Below, one piece after another: positions 13,201-26,577 of a stretch of DNA of 64,000 nt (within the stretch, counting starts at the first letter, position 1; each line of letters opens with the position of its first letter). The stretch comes from Auanema rhodensis (Eukaryota > Nematoda > Chromadorea > Rhabditida > Rhabditidae), in NCBI GenBank assembly GCA_964057225.1, contig CAXKVF010000086.1, forward strand, positions 1 to 64,000, in the 5' to 3' direction. Below the pieces are notes generated by a model that was not told where the DNA came from, made no database searches, and saw only the letters and a list, made by a program, of their open reading frames with translations. Both the position numbers and the translations under genes were made by a program.

Positions 13201-16017
13201 CGTGAAGCGAGTTACATACCAAGTGCACATCACGTGTACATTTAATTAGCATAAATTAAAGTTCACGTAAATTTCAAAGTCATGGTTACCATGAACCAAT
13301 ATCAATAAAAATTTGTTTTTAGACTAATATGGACATGGGGAATCTAATTTTGAAAACCGCATCTCTTTATCTTTCACGTGAAGCGAGTTACATACCAAGT
13401 GCACATCACGTGTACATTTAATTAGCATAAATTAAAGTTCACGTAAATTTCAAAGTCATGGTTACCATGCACCAATATCAATAAAAATTTGTTTTTAAAC
13501 TAATATGGACATGGGGAATCTAATTTTGAAAACCGCATCTCTTTATCTTTCACGTGAAGCGAGTTACATACCAAGTGCACATCACGTGTACATTTAATTA
13601 GCATAAATTAAAGTTCACGTAAATTTCAAAGTCATGGTTACCATGCACCAATATCAATAAAAATTTGTTTTTAGACTAATATGGACATGGGGAATCTAAT
13701 TTTGAAAACCGCATCTCTTTATCTTTCACGTGAAGCGAGTTACATACCAAGTGCACATCACGTGTACATTTAATTAGCATAAATTAAAGTTCACGTAAAT
13801 TTCAAAGTCATGGTTACCATGAACCAATATCAATAACAATTTGTTTTTAGACTAATATGGACATGGGAAATCTAATTTTGAAAACCGCATCTCTTTATCT
13901 TTCACGTGAAGCGAGTTACATACCAAGTGCACATCACGTGTACATTTAATTAGCATAAATTAAAGTTCACGTAAATTTCAAAGTCATGGTTACCATGCAC
14001 CAATATCAATAAAAATTTGTTTTTAGACTAATATGGACATGGGGAATCTAATTTTGAAAACCGCATCTTCTTATCTTTCACGTGAAGCGAGTTACATACC
14101 AAGTGCACATCAAGTGTACATTTAATTAGCATAAATTAAAGTTCACGTAAATTTCAAAGTCATGGTTACCATGAACCAATATCAATAAAAATTTGTTTTT
14201 AGACTAATATGGACATGGGGAATCTAATTTTGAAAACCGCATCTCTTCATTTTTCACGTGAAGCGAGTTACATACCAAGTGCACATCACGTGTACATTTA
14301 ATTAGCATAAATTAAAGTTCACGTAAATTTCAAAGTCATGGTTACCATGCACCAATATCAATAAAAATTTGTTTTTAAACTAATATGGACATGGGGAATC
14401 TAATTTTGAAAACCGCATCTCTTTATCTTTCACGTGAAGCGAGTTACATACCAAGTGCACATCACGTGTACATTTAATTAGCATAAATTAAAGTTCACGT
14501 AAATTTCAAAGTCATGGTTACCATGCACCAATATCAATAAAAATTTGTTTTTAGACTAATATGGACATGGGGAATCTAATTTTGAAAACCGCATCTCTTT
14601 AACTTTCACGTGAAGCGAGTTACATACCAAGTGCACATCACGTGTACATTTAATTAGCATAAATTAAAGTTCACGTAAATTTCAAAGTCATGGTTACCAT
14701 GAACCAATATCAATAAAAATTTGTTTTTAGACTAATATGGACATGGGGAATCTAATTTTGAAAACCGCATCTCTTTATCTTTCACGTGAAGCGAGTTACA
14801 TACCAAGTGCACATCACGTGTACATTTAATTAGCATAAATTAAAGTTCACGTAAATTTCAAAGTCATGGTTACCATGAACCAATATCAATAAAAATTTGT
14901 TTTTAGACTAATATGGACATGGGGAATCTAATTTTGAAAACCGCATCTCTTTATCTTTCACGTGAAGCGAGTTACATACCAAGTGCCCATCACGTGTACA
15001 TTTAATTAGCATAAATTAAAGTTCACGTAAATTTCAAAGTCATGGTTACCAGGCACCAATATCGATAACAATTTGTTTTTAGACTAATATGGACATGGGG
15101 AATCTAATTTTGAAAACCGCATCTCCTTATCTTTCACGTGAAGCGAGTTACATACCAAGTGCACATCACGTGTACATTTAATTAGCATAAATTAAAGTTC
15201 ACGTAAATTTCAAAGTCATGGTTACCATGAAGCAATATCAATAAAAATTTGTTTTTAGACTAATATGGACATGGGGAATCTAATTTTGAAAACCGCATCT
15301 CTTTATCTTTCACGTGAAGCGAGTTACATACCAAGTGCACATCACGTGTACATTTAATTAGCATAAATTAAAGTTCACGTAAATTTCAAAGTCATGGTTA
15401 CCATGCACCAATATCAATAAAAATTTGTTTTTAGACTAATATGGACATGGGGAATCTAATTTTGAAAACCGCATCTCTTTATCTTTCACGTGAAGCGAGT
15501 TACATACCAAGTGCACATCACGTGTACATTTAATTAGCATAAATTAAAGTTCACGTAAATTTCAAAGTCATGGTTACCATGAACCAATATCAATAAAAAT
15601 TTGTTTTTGGACTAATATGGACATGGGGAATCTAATTTTGAAAACCGCATCTCTTTATCTTTCACGTGAAGCGAGTTACATACCAAGTGCACATCACGTG
15701 TACATTTAATTAGCATAAATTAAAGTTCACGTAAATTTCAAAGTCATGGTTACCATGCACCAATATCAATAAAAATTTGTTTTTAGACTAATATGGACAT
15801 GGGGAATCTAATTTTGAAAACCGCATCTCTTTATCTTTCACGTGAAGCGAGTTACATACCAAGTGCACATCACGTGTACATTTAATTAGCATAAATTAAA
15901 GTTCACGTAAATTTCAAAGTCATGGTTACCATGAACCAATATCAATAAAAATTTGTTTTTAGACTAATATGGACATGGGGAATCTAATTTTGAAAACCGC
16001 ATCTCTTTATCTTTCAC
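10210..16017 (+). repeat. HOR copy A (33 units)
   Basis: The copy starts with a GTAAAG unit and ends before the next such block. Relative to the inferred 37-unit order it lacks positions 18-20, and positions 2 and 3 are merged into one hybrid unit (10386-10561). Marker variants are: ACCCTGCACCAATGTCTAT at about 10648 (position 4), GTAACTTTCA at 11507 (9), TTAACTTTCA at 12311 (13), GTATCTCTTC at 12831 (16), GTTTTTAAAC at 13491 and 14371 (23, 28), CAATAACAAT at 13831 (25), TCTTATCTTT at 14069 (26), the second TTAACTTTCA at 14599 (29), AGGCACCAAT at 15051 (32), AGCAATATCA at 15231 (33) and TTGTTTTTGG at 15601 (35). It lacks the GTTCTTAG and ATAGGGAATC variants found in B, C and D, so it is probably the most distant copy. 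Confidence 0.85.
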
Positions 16018-19000
16018 GTAAAGCGAGTTACATACCAAGTGCACATCACGTGTACATTTAATTAGCATAAATTAAAGTTCACGTAAATTTCAAAGTCATG
16101 GTTACCATGCACCAATATCAATAAAAATTTGTTTTTAGACTAATATGGACATGGGGAATCTAATTTTGAAAACCGCATCTCCTTATCTTTCACGTGAAGC
16201 GAGTTACATACCAAGTGCACATCACGTGTACATTTAATTAGCATAAATTAAAGTTCACGTAAATTTCAAAGTCATGGTTACCATGCACCAATGTCAATAA
16301 AAATTTGTTTTTAGACTAATATGGACATGGGGAATCTAATTTTGAAAACCGCATCTCTTCATCTTTCACGTGAAGCGAGTTACATACCAAGTGCACATCA
16401 CGTGTACATTTAATTAGCATAAATTAAAGTTCACGTAAATTTCAAAGTCATGGTTACCATGCACCAATATCAATAAAAATTTGTTTTTAGACTAATATGG
16501 ACATGGGGAATCTAATTTTGAAAACCGCATCTCTTTATCTTTCACGTGAAGCGAGTTACATACCAAGTGCACATCACGTGTACATTTAATTAGCATAAAT
16601 TAAAGTTCACGTAAATTTCAAAGTCATGGTTACCCTGCACCAATGTCTATAAAAATTTGTTTTTAGACTAATATGGACATGGGGAATCTAATTTTGAAAA
16701 CCGCATCTCTTCATCTTTCACGTGAAGCGAGTTACATACCAAGTGCACATCACGTGTACATTTAATTAGCATAAATTAAAGTTCACGTAAATTTCAAAGT
16801 CATGGTTACCATGCACCAATATCAATAAAAATTTGTTTTTAGACTAATATGGACATGGGGAATCTAATTTTGAAAACCGCATCTCTTCATCTTTCACGTA
16901 AAGCGAGTTACATACCAAGTGCACATCACGTGTACATTTAATTAGCATAAATTAAAGTTCACGTAAATTTCAAAGTCATGGTTACCATGCACCAATATCA
17001 ATAAAAATTTGTTTTTAGACTAATATGGACATGGGGAATCTAATTTTGAAAACCGCATCTCTTTATCTTTCACGTGAAGCGAGTTACATACCAAGTGCAC
17101 ATCACGTGTACATTTAATTAGCATAAATTAAAGTTCACGTAAATTTCAAAGTCATGGTTACCATGCACCAATGTCAATAAAAATTTGTTTTTAGACTAAT
17201 ATGGACATGGGGAATCTAATTTTGAAAACCGCATCTCTTCATCTTTCACGTGAAGCGAGTTACATACCAAGTGCACATCACGTGTACATTTAATTAGCAT
17301 AAATTAAAGTTCACGTAAATTTCAAAGTCATGGTTACCATGCACCAATATCAATAAAAATTTGTTCTTAGACTAATATGGACATGGGGAATCTAATTTTG
17401 AAAACCGCATCTCTTTATCTTTCACGTGAAGCGAGTTACATACCAAGTGCACATCACGTGTACATTTAATTAGCATAAATTAAAGTTCACGTAACTTTCA
17501 AAGTCATGGTTACCATGCACCAATATCAATAAAAATTTGTTTTTAGACTAATATGGACATGAGGAATCTAATTTTGAAAACCGCATCTCTTTATCTTTCA
17601 CGTGAAGCGAGTTACATACCAAGTGCACATCACGTGTACATTTAATTAGCATAAATTAAAGTTCACGTAAATTTCAAAGTCATGGTTACCATGAACCAAT
17701 ATCAATAAAAATTTGTTTTTAGACTAATATGGACATGGGGAATCTAATTTTGAAAACCGCATCTCTTTATCTTTCACGTGAAGCGAGTTACATACCAAGT
17801 GCACATCACGTGTACATTTAATTAGCATAAATTAAAGTTCACGTAAATTTCAAAGTCATGGTTACCATGAACCAATATCAATAAAAATTTGTTTTTAGAC
17901 TAATATGGACATAGGGAATCTAATTTTGAAAACCGCATCTCTTTATCTTTCACGTGAAGCGAGTTACATACCAAGTGCACATCACGTGTACATTTAATTA
18001 GCATAAATTAAAGTTCACGTAAATTTCAAAGTCATGGTTACCATGCACCAATATCAATAAAAATTTGTTTTTAGACTAATATGGACATGGGGAATCTAAT
18101 TTTGAAAACCGCATCTCTTTATCTTTCACGTGAAGCGAGTTACATACCAAGTGCACATCACGTGTACATTTAATTAGCATAAATTAAAGTTCACGTAAAT
18201 TTCAAAGTCATGGTTACCATGCACCAATATCAATAAAAATTTGTTTTTAGACTAATATGGACATGGGGAATCTAATTTTGAAAACCGCATCTCTTTAACT
18301 TTCACGTGAAGCGAGTTACATACCAAGTGCACATCACGTGTACATTTAATTAGCATAAATTAAAGTTCACGTAAATTTCAAAGTCATGGTTACCATGAAC
18401 CAATATCAATAAAAATTTGTTTTTAGACTAATATGGACATGGGGAATCTAATTTTGAAAACCGCATCTCTTTATCTTTCACGTGAAGCGAGTTACATACC
18501 AAGTGCACATCACGTGTACATTTAATTAGCATAAATTAAAGTTCACGTAAATTTCAAAGTCATGGTTACCATGCACCAATATCAATAAAAATTTGTTTTT
18601 AGACTAATATGGACATGGGGAATCTAATTTTGAAAACCGCATCTCCTTATCTTTCACGTGAAGCGAGTTACATACCAAGTGCACATCACGTGTACATTTA
18701 ATTAGCATAAATTAAAGTTCACGTAAATTTCAAAGTCATGGTTACCATGCACCAATATCAATAAAAATTTGTTTTTAGACTAATATGGACATGGGGAATC
18801 TAATTTTGAAAACCGTATCTCTTCATTTTTCACGTGAAGCGAGTTACATACCAAGTGCACATCACGTGTACATTTAATTAGCATAAATTAAAGTTCACGT
18901 AAATTTCAAAGTCATGGTTACCATGCACCAATATCAATAAAAATTTGTTTTTAGACTAATATGGACATGGGGAATCTAATTTTGAAAACCGCATCTCTTT

Positions 19001-22000
19001 ATCTTTCACGTGAAGCGAGTTACATACCAAGTGCACATCACGTGTACATTTAATTAGCATAAATTAAAGTTCACGTAAATTTCAAAGTCATGGTTACCAT
19101 GAACCAATATCAATAAAAATTTGTTTTTAGACTAATATGGACATGGGGAATCTAATTTTGAATACCGCATCTCTTTATCTTTCACGTGAAGCGAGTTACA
19201 TACCATATGCACATCACGTGTACATTTAATTAGCATAAATTAAAGTTCACGTAAATTTCAAAGTCATGGTTACCATGCACCAATATCAATAAAAATTTGT
19301 TTTTAGACTAATATGGACATGGGGAATCTAATTTTGAAAACCGCATCTCCTTATCTTTCACGTGAAGCGAGTTACATACCAAGTGCACATCACGTGTACA
19401 TTTAATTAGCATAAATTAAAGTTCACGTAAATTTCAAAGTCATGGTTACCATGCACCAATATCAATAAAAATTTGTTTTTAGACTAATATGGACATGGGG
19501 AATCTAATTTTGAAAACCGCATCTCTTCATCTCTCACGTGAAGCGAGTTACATACCAAGTGCACATCACGTGTACATTTAATTAGCATAAATTAAAGTTC
19601 ACGTAAATTTCAAAGTCATGGTTACCATGCACCAATATCAATAAAAATTTGTTTTTAGACTAATATGGACATGGGGAATCTAATTTTGAAAACCGCATCT
19701 CTTTATCTTTCACGTGAAGCGAGTTACATACCAAGTGCACATCACGTGTACATTTAATTAGCATAAATTAAAGTTCACGTAAATTTCAAAGTCATGGTTA
19801 CCATGAACCAATATCAATAAAAATTTGTTTTTAGACTAATATGGACATGGGGAATCTAATTTTGAAAACCGCATCTCTTTATCTTTCACGTGAAGCGAGT
19901 TACATACCAAGTGCACATCACGTGTACATTTAATTAGCATAAATTAAAGTTCACGTAAATTTCAAAGTCATGGTTACCATGCACCAATATCAATAAAAAT
20001 TTGTTTTTAAACTAATATGGACATGGGGAATCTAATTTTGAAAACCGCATCTCTTTATCTTTCACGTGAAGCGAGTTACATACCAAGTGCACATCACGTG
20101 TACATTTAATTAGCATAAATTAAAGTTCACGTAAATTTCAAAGTCATGGTTACCATGCACCAATATCAATAAAAATTTGTTTTTAGACTAATATGGACAT
20201 GGGGAATCTAATTTTGAAAACCGCATCTCTTTATCTTTCACGTGAAGCGAGTTACTCACCAAGTGCACATCACGTGTACATTTAATTAGCATAAATTAAA
20301 GTTCACGTAAATTTCAAAGTCATGGTTACCATGAACCAATATCAATAACAATTTGTTTTTAGACTAATATGGACATGGGGAATCTAATTTTGAAAACCGC
20401 ATCTCTTTATCTTTCACGTGAAGCGAGTTACATACCAAGTGCACATCACGTGTACATTTAATTAGCATAAATTAAAGTTCACGTAAATTTCAAAGTCATG
20501 GTTACCATGCACCAATATCAATAAAAATTTGTTTTTAAACTAATATGGACATGGGGAATCTAATTTTGAAAACCGCATCTCTTTATCTTTCACGTGAAGC
20601 GAGTTACATACCAAGTGCACATCACGTGTACATTTAATTAGCATAAATTAAAGTTCACGTAAATTTCAAAGTCATGGTTACCATGCACCAATATCAATAA
20701 AAATTTGTTTTTAGACTAATATGGACATGGGGAATCTAATTTTGAAAACCGCATCTCTTTAACTTTCACGTGAAGCGAGTTACATACCAAGTGCACATCA
20801 CGTGTACATTTAATTAGCATAAATTAAAGTTCACGTAAATTTCAAAGTCATGGTTACCATGAACCAATATCAATAAAAATTTGTTTTTAGACTAATATGG
20901 ACATGGGGAATCTAATTTTGAAAACCGCATCTCTTTATCTTTCACGTGAAGCGAGTTACATACCAAGTGCACATCACGTGTACATTTAATTAGCATAAAT
21001 TAAAGTTCACGTAAATTTCAAAGTCATGGTTACCATGAACCAATATCAATAAAAATTTGTTTTTAGACTAATATGGACATGGGGAATCTAATTTTGAAAA
21101 CCGCATCTCTTTATCTTTCACGTGAAGCGAGTTACATACCAAGTGCCCATCACGTGTACATTTAATTAGCATAAATTAAAGTTCACGTAAATTTCAAAGT
21201 CATGGTTACCAGGCACCAATATCGATAAAAATTTGTTTTTAGACTAATATGGACATGGGGAATCTAATTTTGAAAACCGCATCTCCTTATCTTTCACGTG
21301 AAGCGAGTTACATACCAAGTGCACATCACGTGTACATTTAATTAGCATAAATTAAAGTTCACGTAAATTTCAAAGTCATGGTTACCATGAAGCAATATCA
21401 ATAAAAATTTGTTTTTAGACTAATATGGACATGGGGAATCTAATTTTGAAAACCGCATCTCTTTATCTTTCACGTGAAGCGAGTTACATACCAAGTGCAC
21501 ATCACGTGTACATTTAATTAGCATAAATTAAAGTTCACGTAAATTTCAAAGTCATGGTTACCATGCACCAATATCAATAAAAATTTGTTTTTAGACTAAT
21601 ATGGACATGGGGAATCTAATTTTGAAAACCGCATCTCTTTATCTTTCACGTGAAGCGAGTTACATACCAAGTGCACATCACGTGTACATTTAATTAGCAT
21701 AAATTAAAGTTCACGTAAATTTCAAAGTCATGGTTACCATGAACCAATATCAATAAAAATTTGTTTTTGGACTAATATGGACATGGGGAATCTAATTTTG
21801 AAAACCGCATCTCTTTATCTTTCACGTGAAGCGAGTTACATACCAAGTGCACATCACGTGTACATTTAATTAGCATAAATTAAAGTTCACGTAAATTTCA
21901 AAGTCATGGTTACCATGCACCAATATCAATAAAAATTTGTTTTTAGACTAATATGGACATGGGGAATCTAATTTTGAAAACCGCATCTCTTTATCTTTCA

Positions 22001-22177
22001 CGTGAAGCGAGTTACATACCAAGTGCACATCACGTGTACATTTAATTAGCATAAATTAAAGTTCACGTAAATTTCAAAGTCATGGTTACCATGAACCAAT
22101 ATCAATAAAAATTTGTTTTTAGACTAATATGGACATGGGGAATCTAATTTTGAAAACCGCATCTCTTTATCTTTCAC
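16018..22177 (+). repeat. HOR copy B (35 units)
   Basis: Markers occur in the same order as in copy A: CTGCACCAAT at 16635, TTGTTCTTAG at 17361, GTAACTTTCA at 17491, ATAGGGAATC at 17911, TTAACTTTCA at 18295, GTATCTCTTC at 18815, TACCATATGC at 19201, GTTTTTAAAC at 20003 and 20531, CAATAACAAT at 20343, TTAACTTTCA at 20759, AGGCACCAAT at 21211, AGCAATATCA at 21391 and TTGTTTTTGG at 21761. Copy B has positions 1-25 and 28-37 and lacks 26-27. Private changes are GAGGAATC near 17562, a CTCTCAC tail near 19531 and GTTACTCACC at 20251. Offsets from A are exactly 34, 37 and then 35 units along the copy, which locates the unit gains and losses. Confidence 0.85.
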
Positions 22178-25100
22178 GTAAAGCGAGTTACATACCAAGT
22201 GCACATCACGTGTACATTTAATTAGCATAAATTAAAGTTCACGTAAATTTCAAAGTCATGGTTACCATGCACCAATATCAATAAAAATTTGTTCTTAGAC
22301 TAATATGGACATGGGGAATCTAATTTTGAAAACCGCATCTCTTTATCTTTCACGTGAAGCGAGTTACATACCAAGTGCACATCACGTGTACATTTAATTA
22401 GCATAAATTAAAGTTCACGTAAATTTCAAAGTCATGGTTACCATGCACCAATGTCAATAAAAATTTGTTTTTAGACTAATATGGACATGGGGAATCTAAT
22501 TTTGAAAACCGCATCTCTTCATCTTTCACGTGAAGCGAGTTACATACCAAGTGCACATCACGTGTACATTTAATTAGCATAAATTAAAGTTCACGTAAAT
22601 TTCAAAGTCATGGTTACCATGCACCAATATCAATAAAAATTTGTTTTTAGACTAATATGGACATGGGGAATCTAATTTTGAAAACCGCATCTCTTTATCT
22701 TTCACGTGAAGCGAGTTACATACCAAGTGCACATCACGTGTACATTTAATTAGCATAAATTAAAGTTCACGTAAATTTCAAAGTCATGGTTACCCTGCAC
22801 CAATGTCTATAAAAATTTGTTTTTAGACTAATATGGACATGGGGAATCTAATTTTGAAAACCGCATCTCTTCATCTTTCACGTGAAGCGAGTTACATACC
22901 AAGTGCACATCACGTGTACATTTAATTAGCATAAATTAAAGTTCACGTAAATTTCAAAGTCATGGTTACCATGCACCAATATCAATAAAAATTTGTTTTT
23001 AGACTAATATGGACATGGGGAATCTAATTTTGAAAACCGCATCTCTTCATCTTTCACGTAAAGCGAGTTACATACCAAGTGCACATCACGTGTACATTTA
23101 ATTAGCATAAATTAAAGTTCACGTAAATTTCAAAGTCATGGTTACCATGCACCAATATCAATAAAAATTTGTTTTTAGACTAATATGGACATGGGGAATC
23201 TAATTTTGAAAACCGCATCTCTTTATCTTTCACGTGAAGCGAGTTACATACCAAGTGCACATCACGTGTACATTTAATTAGCATAAATTAAAGTTCACGT
23301 AAATTTCAAAGTCATGGTTACCATGCACCAATGTCAATAAAAATTTGTTTTTAGACTAATATGGACATGGGGAATCTAATTTTGAAAACCGCATCTCTTC
23401 ATCTTTCACGTGAAGCGAGTTACATACCAAGTGCACATCACGTGTACATTTAATTAGCATAAATTAAAGTTCACGTAAATTTCAAAGTCATGGTTACCAT
23501 GCACCAATATCAATAAAAATTTGTTCTTAGACTAATATGGACATGGGGAATCTAATTTTGAAAACCGCATCTCTTTATCTTTCACGTGAAGCGAGTTACA
23601 TACCAAGTGCACATCACGTGTACATTTAATTAGCATAAATTAAAGTTCACGTAAATTTCAAAGTCATGGTTACCATGCACCAATATCAATAAAAATTTGT
23701 TTTTAGACTAATATGGACATGGGGAATCTAATTTTGAAAACCGCATCTCTTTATCTTTCACGTGAAGCGAGTTACATACCAAGTGCACATCACGTGTACA
23801 TTTAATTAGCATAAATTAAAGTTCACGTAAATTTCAAAGTCATGGTTACCATGCACCAATGTCAATAAAAATTTGTTTTTAGACTAATATGGACATGGGG
23901 AATCTAATTTTGAAAACCGCATCTCTTCATCTTTCACGTGAAGCGAGTTACATACCAAGTGCACATCACGTGTACATTTAATTAGCATAAATTAAAGTTC
24001 ACGTAAATTTCAAAGTCATGGTTACCATGCACCAATATCAATAAAAATTTGTTCTTAGACTAATATGGACATGGGGAATCTAATTTTGAAAACCGCATCT
24101 CTTTATCTTTCACGTGAAGCGAGTTACATACCAAGTGCACATCACGTGTACATTTAATTAGCATAAATTAAAGTTCACGTAACTTTCAAAGTCATGGTTA
24201 CCATGCACCAATATCAATAAAAATTTGTTTTTAGACTAATATGGACATGGGGAATCTAATTTTGAAAACCGCATCTCTTTATCTTTCACGTGAAGCGAGT
24301 TACATACCAAGTGCACATCACGTGTACATTTAATTAGCATAAATTAAAGTTCACGTAAATTTCAAAGTCATGGTTACCATGAACCAATATCAATAAAAAT
24401 TTGTTTTTAGACTAATATGGACATGGGGAATCTAATTTTGAAAACCGCATCTCTTTATCTTTCACGTGAAGCGAGTTACATACCAAGTGCACATCACGTG
24501 TACATTTAATTAGCATAAATTAAAGTTCACGTAAATTTCAAAGTCATGGTTACCATGAACCAATATCAATAAAAATTTGTTTTTAGACTAATATGGACAT
24601 AGGGAATCTAATTTTGAAAACCGCATCTCTTTATCTTTCACGTGAAGCGAGTTACATACCAAGTGCACATCACGTGTACATTTAATTAGCATAAATTAAA
24701 GTTCACGTAAATTTCAAAGTCATGGTTACCATGCACCAATATCAATAAAAATTTGTTTTTAGACTAATATGGACATGGGGAATCTAATTTTGAAAACCGC
24801 ATCTCTTTATCTTTCACGTGAAGCGAGTTACATACCAAGTGCACATCACGTGTACATTTAATTAGCATAAATTAAAGTTCACGTAAATTTCAAAGTCATG
24901 GTTACCATGCACCAATATCAATAAAAATTTGTTTTTAGACTAATATGGACATGGGGAATCTAATTTTGAAAACCGCATCTCTTTAACTTTCACGTGAAGC
25001 GAGTTACATACCAAGTGCACATCACGTGTACATTTAATTAGCATAAATTAAAGTTCACGTAAATTTCAAAGTCATGGTTACCATGAACCAATATCAATAA

Positions 25101-26577
25101 AAATTTGTTTTTAGACTAATATGGACATGGGGAATCTAATTTTGAAAACCGCATCTCTTTATCTTTCACGTGAAGCGAGTTACATACCAAGTGCACATCA
25201 CGTGTACATTTAATTAGCATAAATTAAAGTTCACGTAAATTTCAAAGTCATGGTTACCATGCACCAATATCAATAAAAATTTGTTTTTAGACTAATATGG
25301 ACATGGGGAATCTAATTTTGAAAACCGCATCTCCTTATCTTTCACGTGAAGCGAGTTACATACCAAGTGCACATCACGTGTACATTTAATTAGCATAAAT
25401 TAAAGTTCACGTAAATTTCAAAGTCATGGTTACCATGCACCAATATCAATAAAAATTTGTTTTTAGACTAATATGGACATGGGGAATCTAATTTTGAAAA
25501 CCGTATCTCTTCATTTTTCACGTGAAGCGAGTTACATACCAAGTGCACATCACGTGTACATTTAATTAGCATAAATTAAAGTTCACGTAAATTTCAAAGT
25601 CATGGTTACCATGCACCAATATCAATAAAAATTTGTTTTTAGACTAATATGGACATGGGGAATCTAATTTTGAAAACCGCATCTCTTTATCTTTCACGTG
25701 AAGCGAGTTACATACCAAGTGCACATCACGTGTACATTTAATTAGCATAAATTAAAGTTCACGTAAATTTCAAAGTCATGGTTACCATGAACCAATATCA
25801 ATAAAAATTTGTTTTTAGACTAATATGGACATGGGGAATCTAATTTTGAATACCGCATCTCTTTATCTTTCACGTGAAGCGAGTTACATACCATATGCAC
25901 ATCACGTGTACATTTAATTAGCATAAATTAAAGTTCACGTAAATTTCAAAGTCATGGTTACCATGCACCAATATCAATAAAAATTTGTTTTTAGACTAAT
26001 ATGGACATGGGGAATCTAATTTTGAAAACCGCATCTCCTTATCTTTCACGTGAAGCGAGTTACATACCAAGTGCACATCACGTGTACATTTAATTAGCAT
26101 AAATTAAAGTTCACGTAAATTTCAAAGTCATGGTTACCATGCACCAATATCAATAAAAATTTGTTTTTAGACTAATATGGACATGGGGAATCTAATTTTG
26201 AAAACCGCATCTCTTCATCTTTCACGTGAAGCGAGTTACATACCAAGTGCACATCACGTGTACATTTAATTAGCATAAATTAAAGTTCACGTAAATTTCA
26301 AAGTCATGGTTACCATGCACCAATATCAATAAAAATTTGTTTTTAGACTAATATGGACATGGGGAATCTAATTTTGAAAACCGCATCTCTTTATCTTTCA
26401 CGTGAAGCGAGTTACATACCAAGTGCACATCACGTGTACATTTAATTAGCATAAATTAAAGTTCACGTAAATTTCAAAGTCATGGTTACCATGAACCAAT
26501 ATCAATAAAAATTTGTTTTTAGACTAATATGGACATGGGGAATCTAATTTTGAAAACCGCATCTCTTTATCTTTCAC
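22178..26577 (+). repeat. HOR copy C (25 units, truncated, with internal 3-unit duplication)
   Basis: This copy contains positions 1-22 plus a duplicated 3-unit segment. Positions 23-37 (15 units, about 2.64 kb) are absent. Markers are CTGCACCAAT at 22795, TTGTTCTTAG at 23521 and again at 24049, GTAACTTTCA at 24179, ATAGGGAATC at 24599, TTAACTTTCA at 24983, GTATCTCTTC at 25503 and TACCATATGC at 25889. Offsets from B are 35 units before the duplication and 38 after it. The last unit before the truncation (position 22) and position 37 are both GAACC units with the common tail, so unequal exchange between similar units could explain the loss. Position 1 is atypical (GTTCTTAG and CTTTATC in place of GTTTTTAG and CCTTATC). 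Confidence 0.85.
23058..24113 (+). repeat. 3-unit tandem duplication inside HOR copy C
   Basis: Units starting at 23234 (ATGTC, CTTCATC tail) and 23410 (GTTCTTAG) are repeated at 23762 and 23938, exactly 528 bp (3 x 176) later. Copies B and D have this pair once. The first unit of the second set (23586) begins GTGAAG, whereas the matching unit at 23058 begins GTAAAG, so the duplication breakpoint falls after the first few bases of the 23058 unit or a separate exchange restored the motif. Confidence 0.85.
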
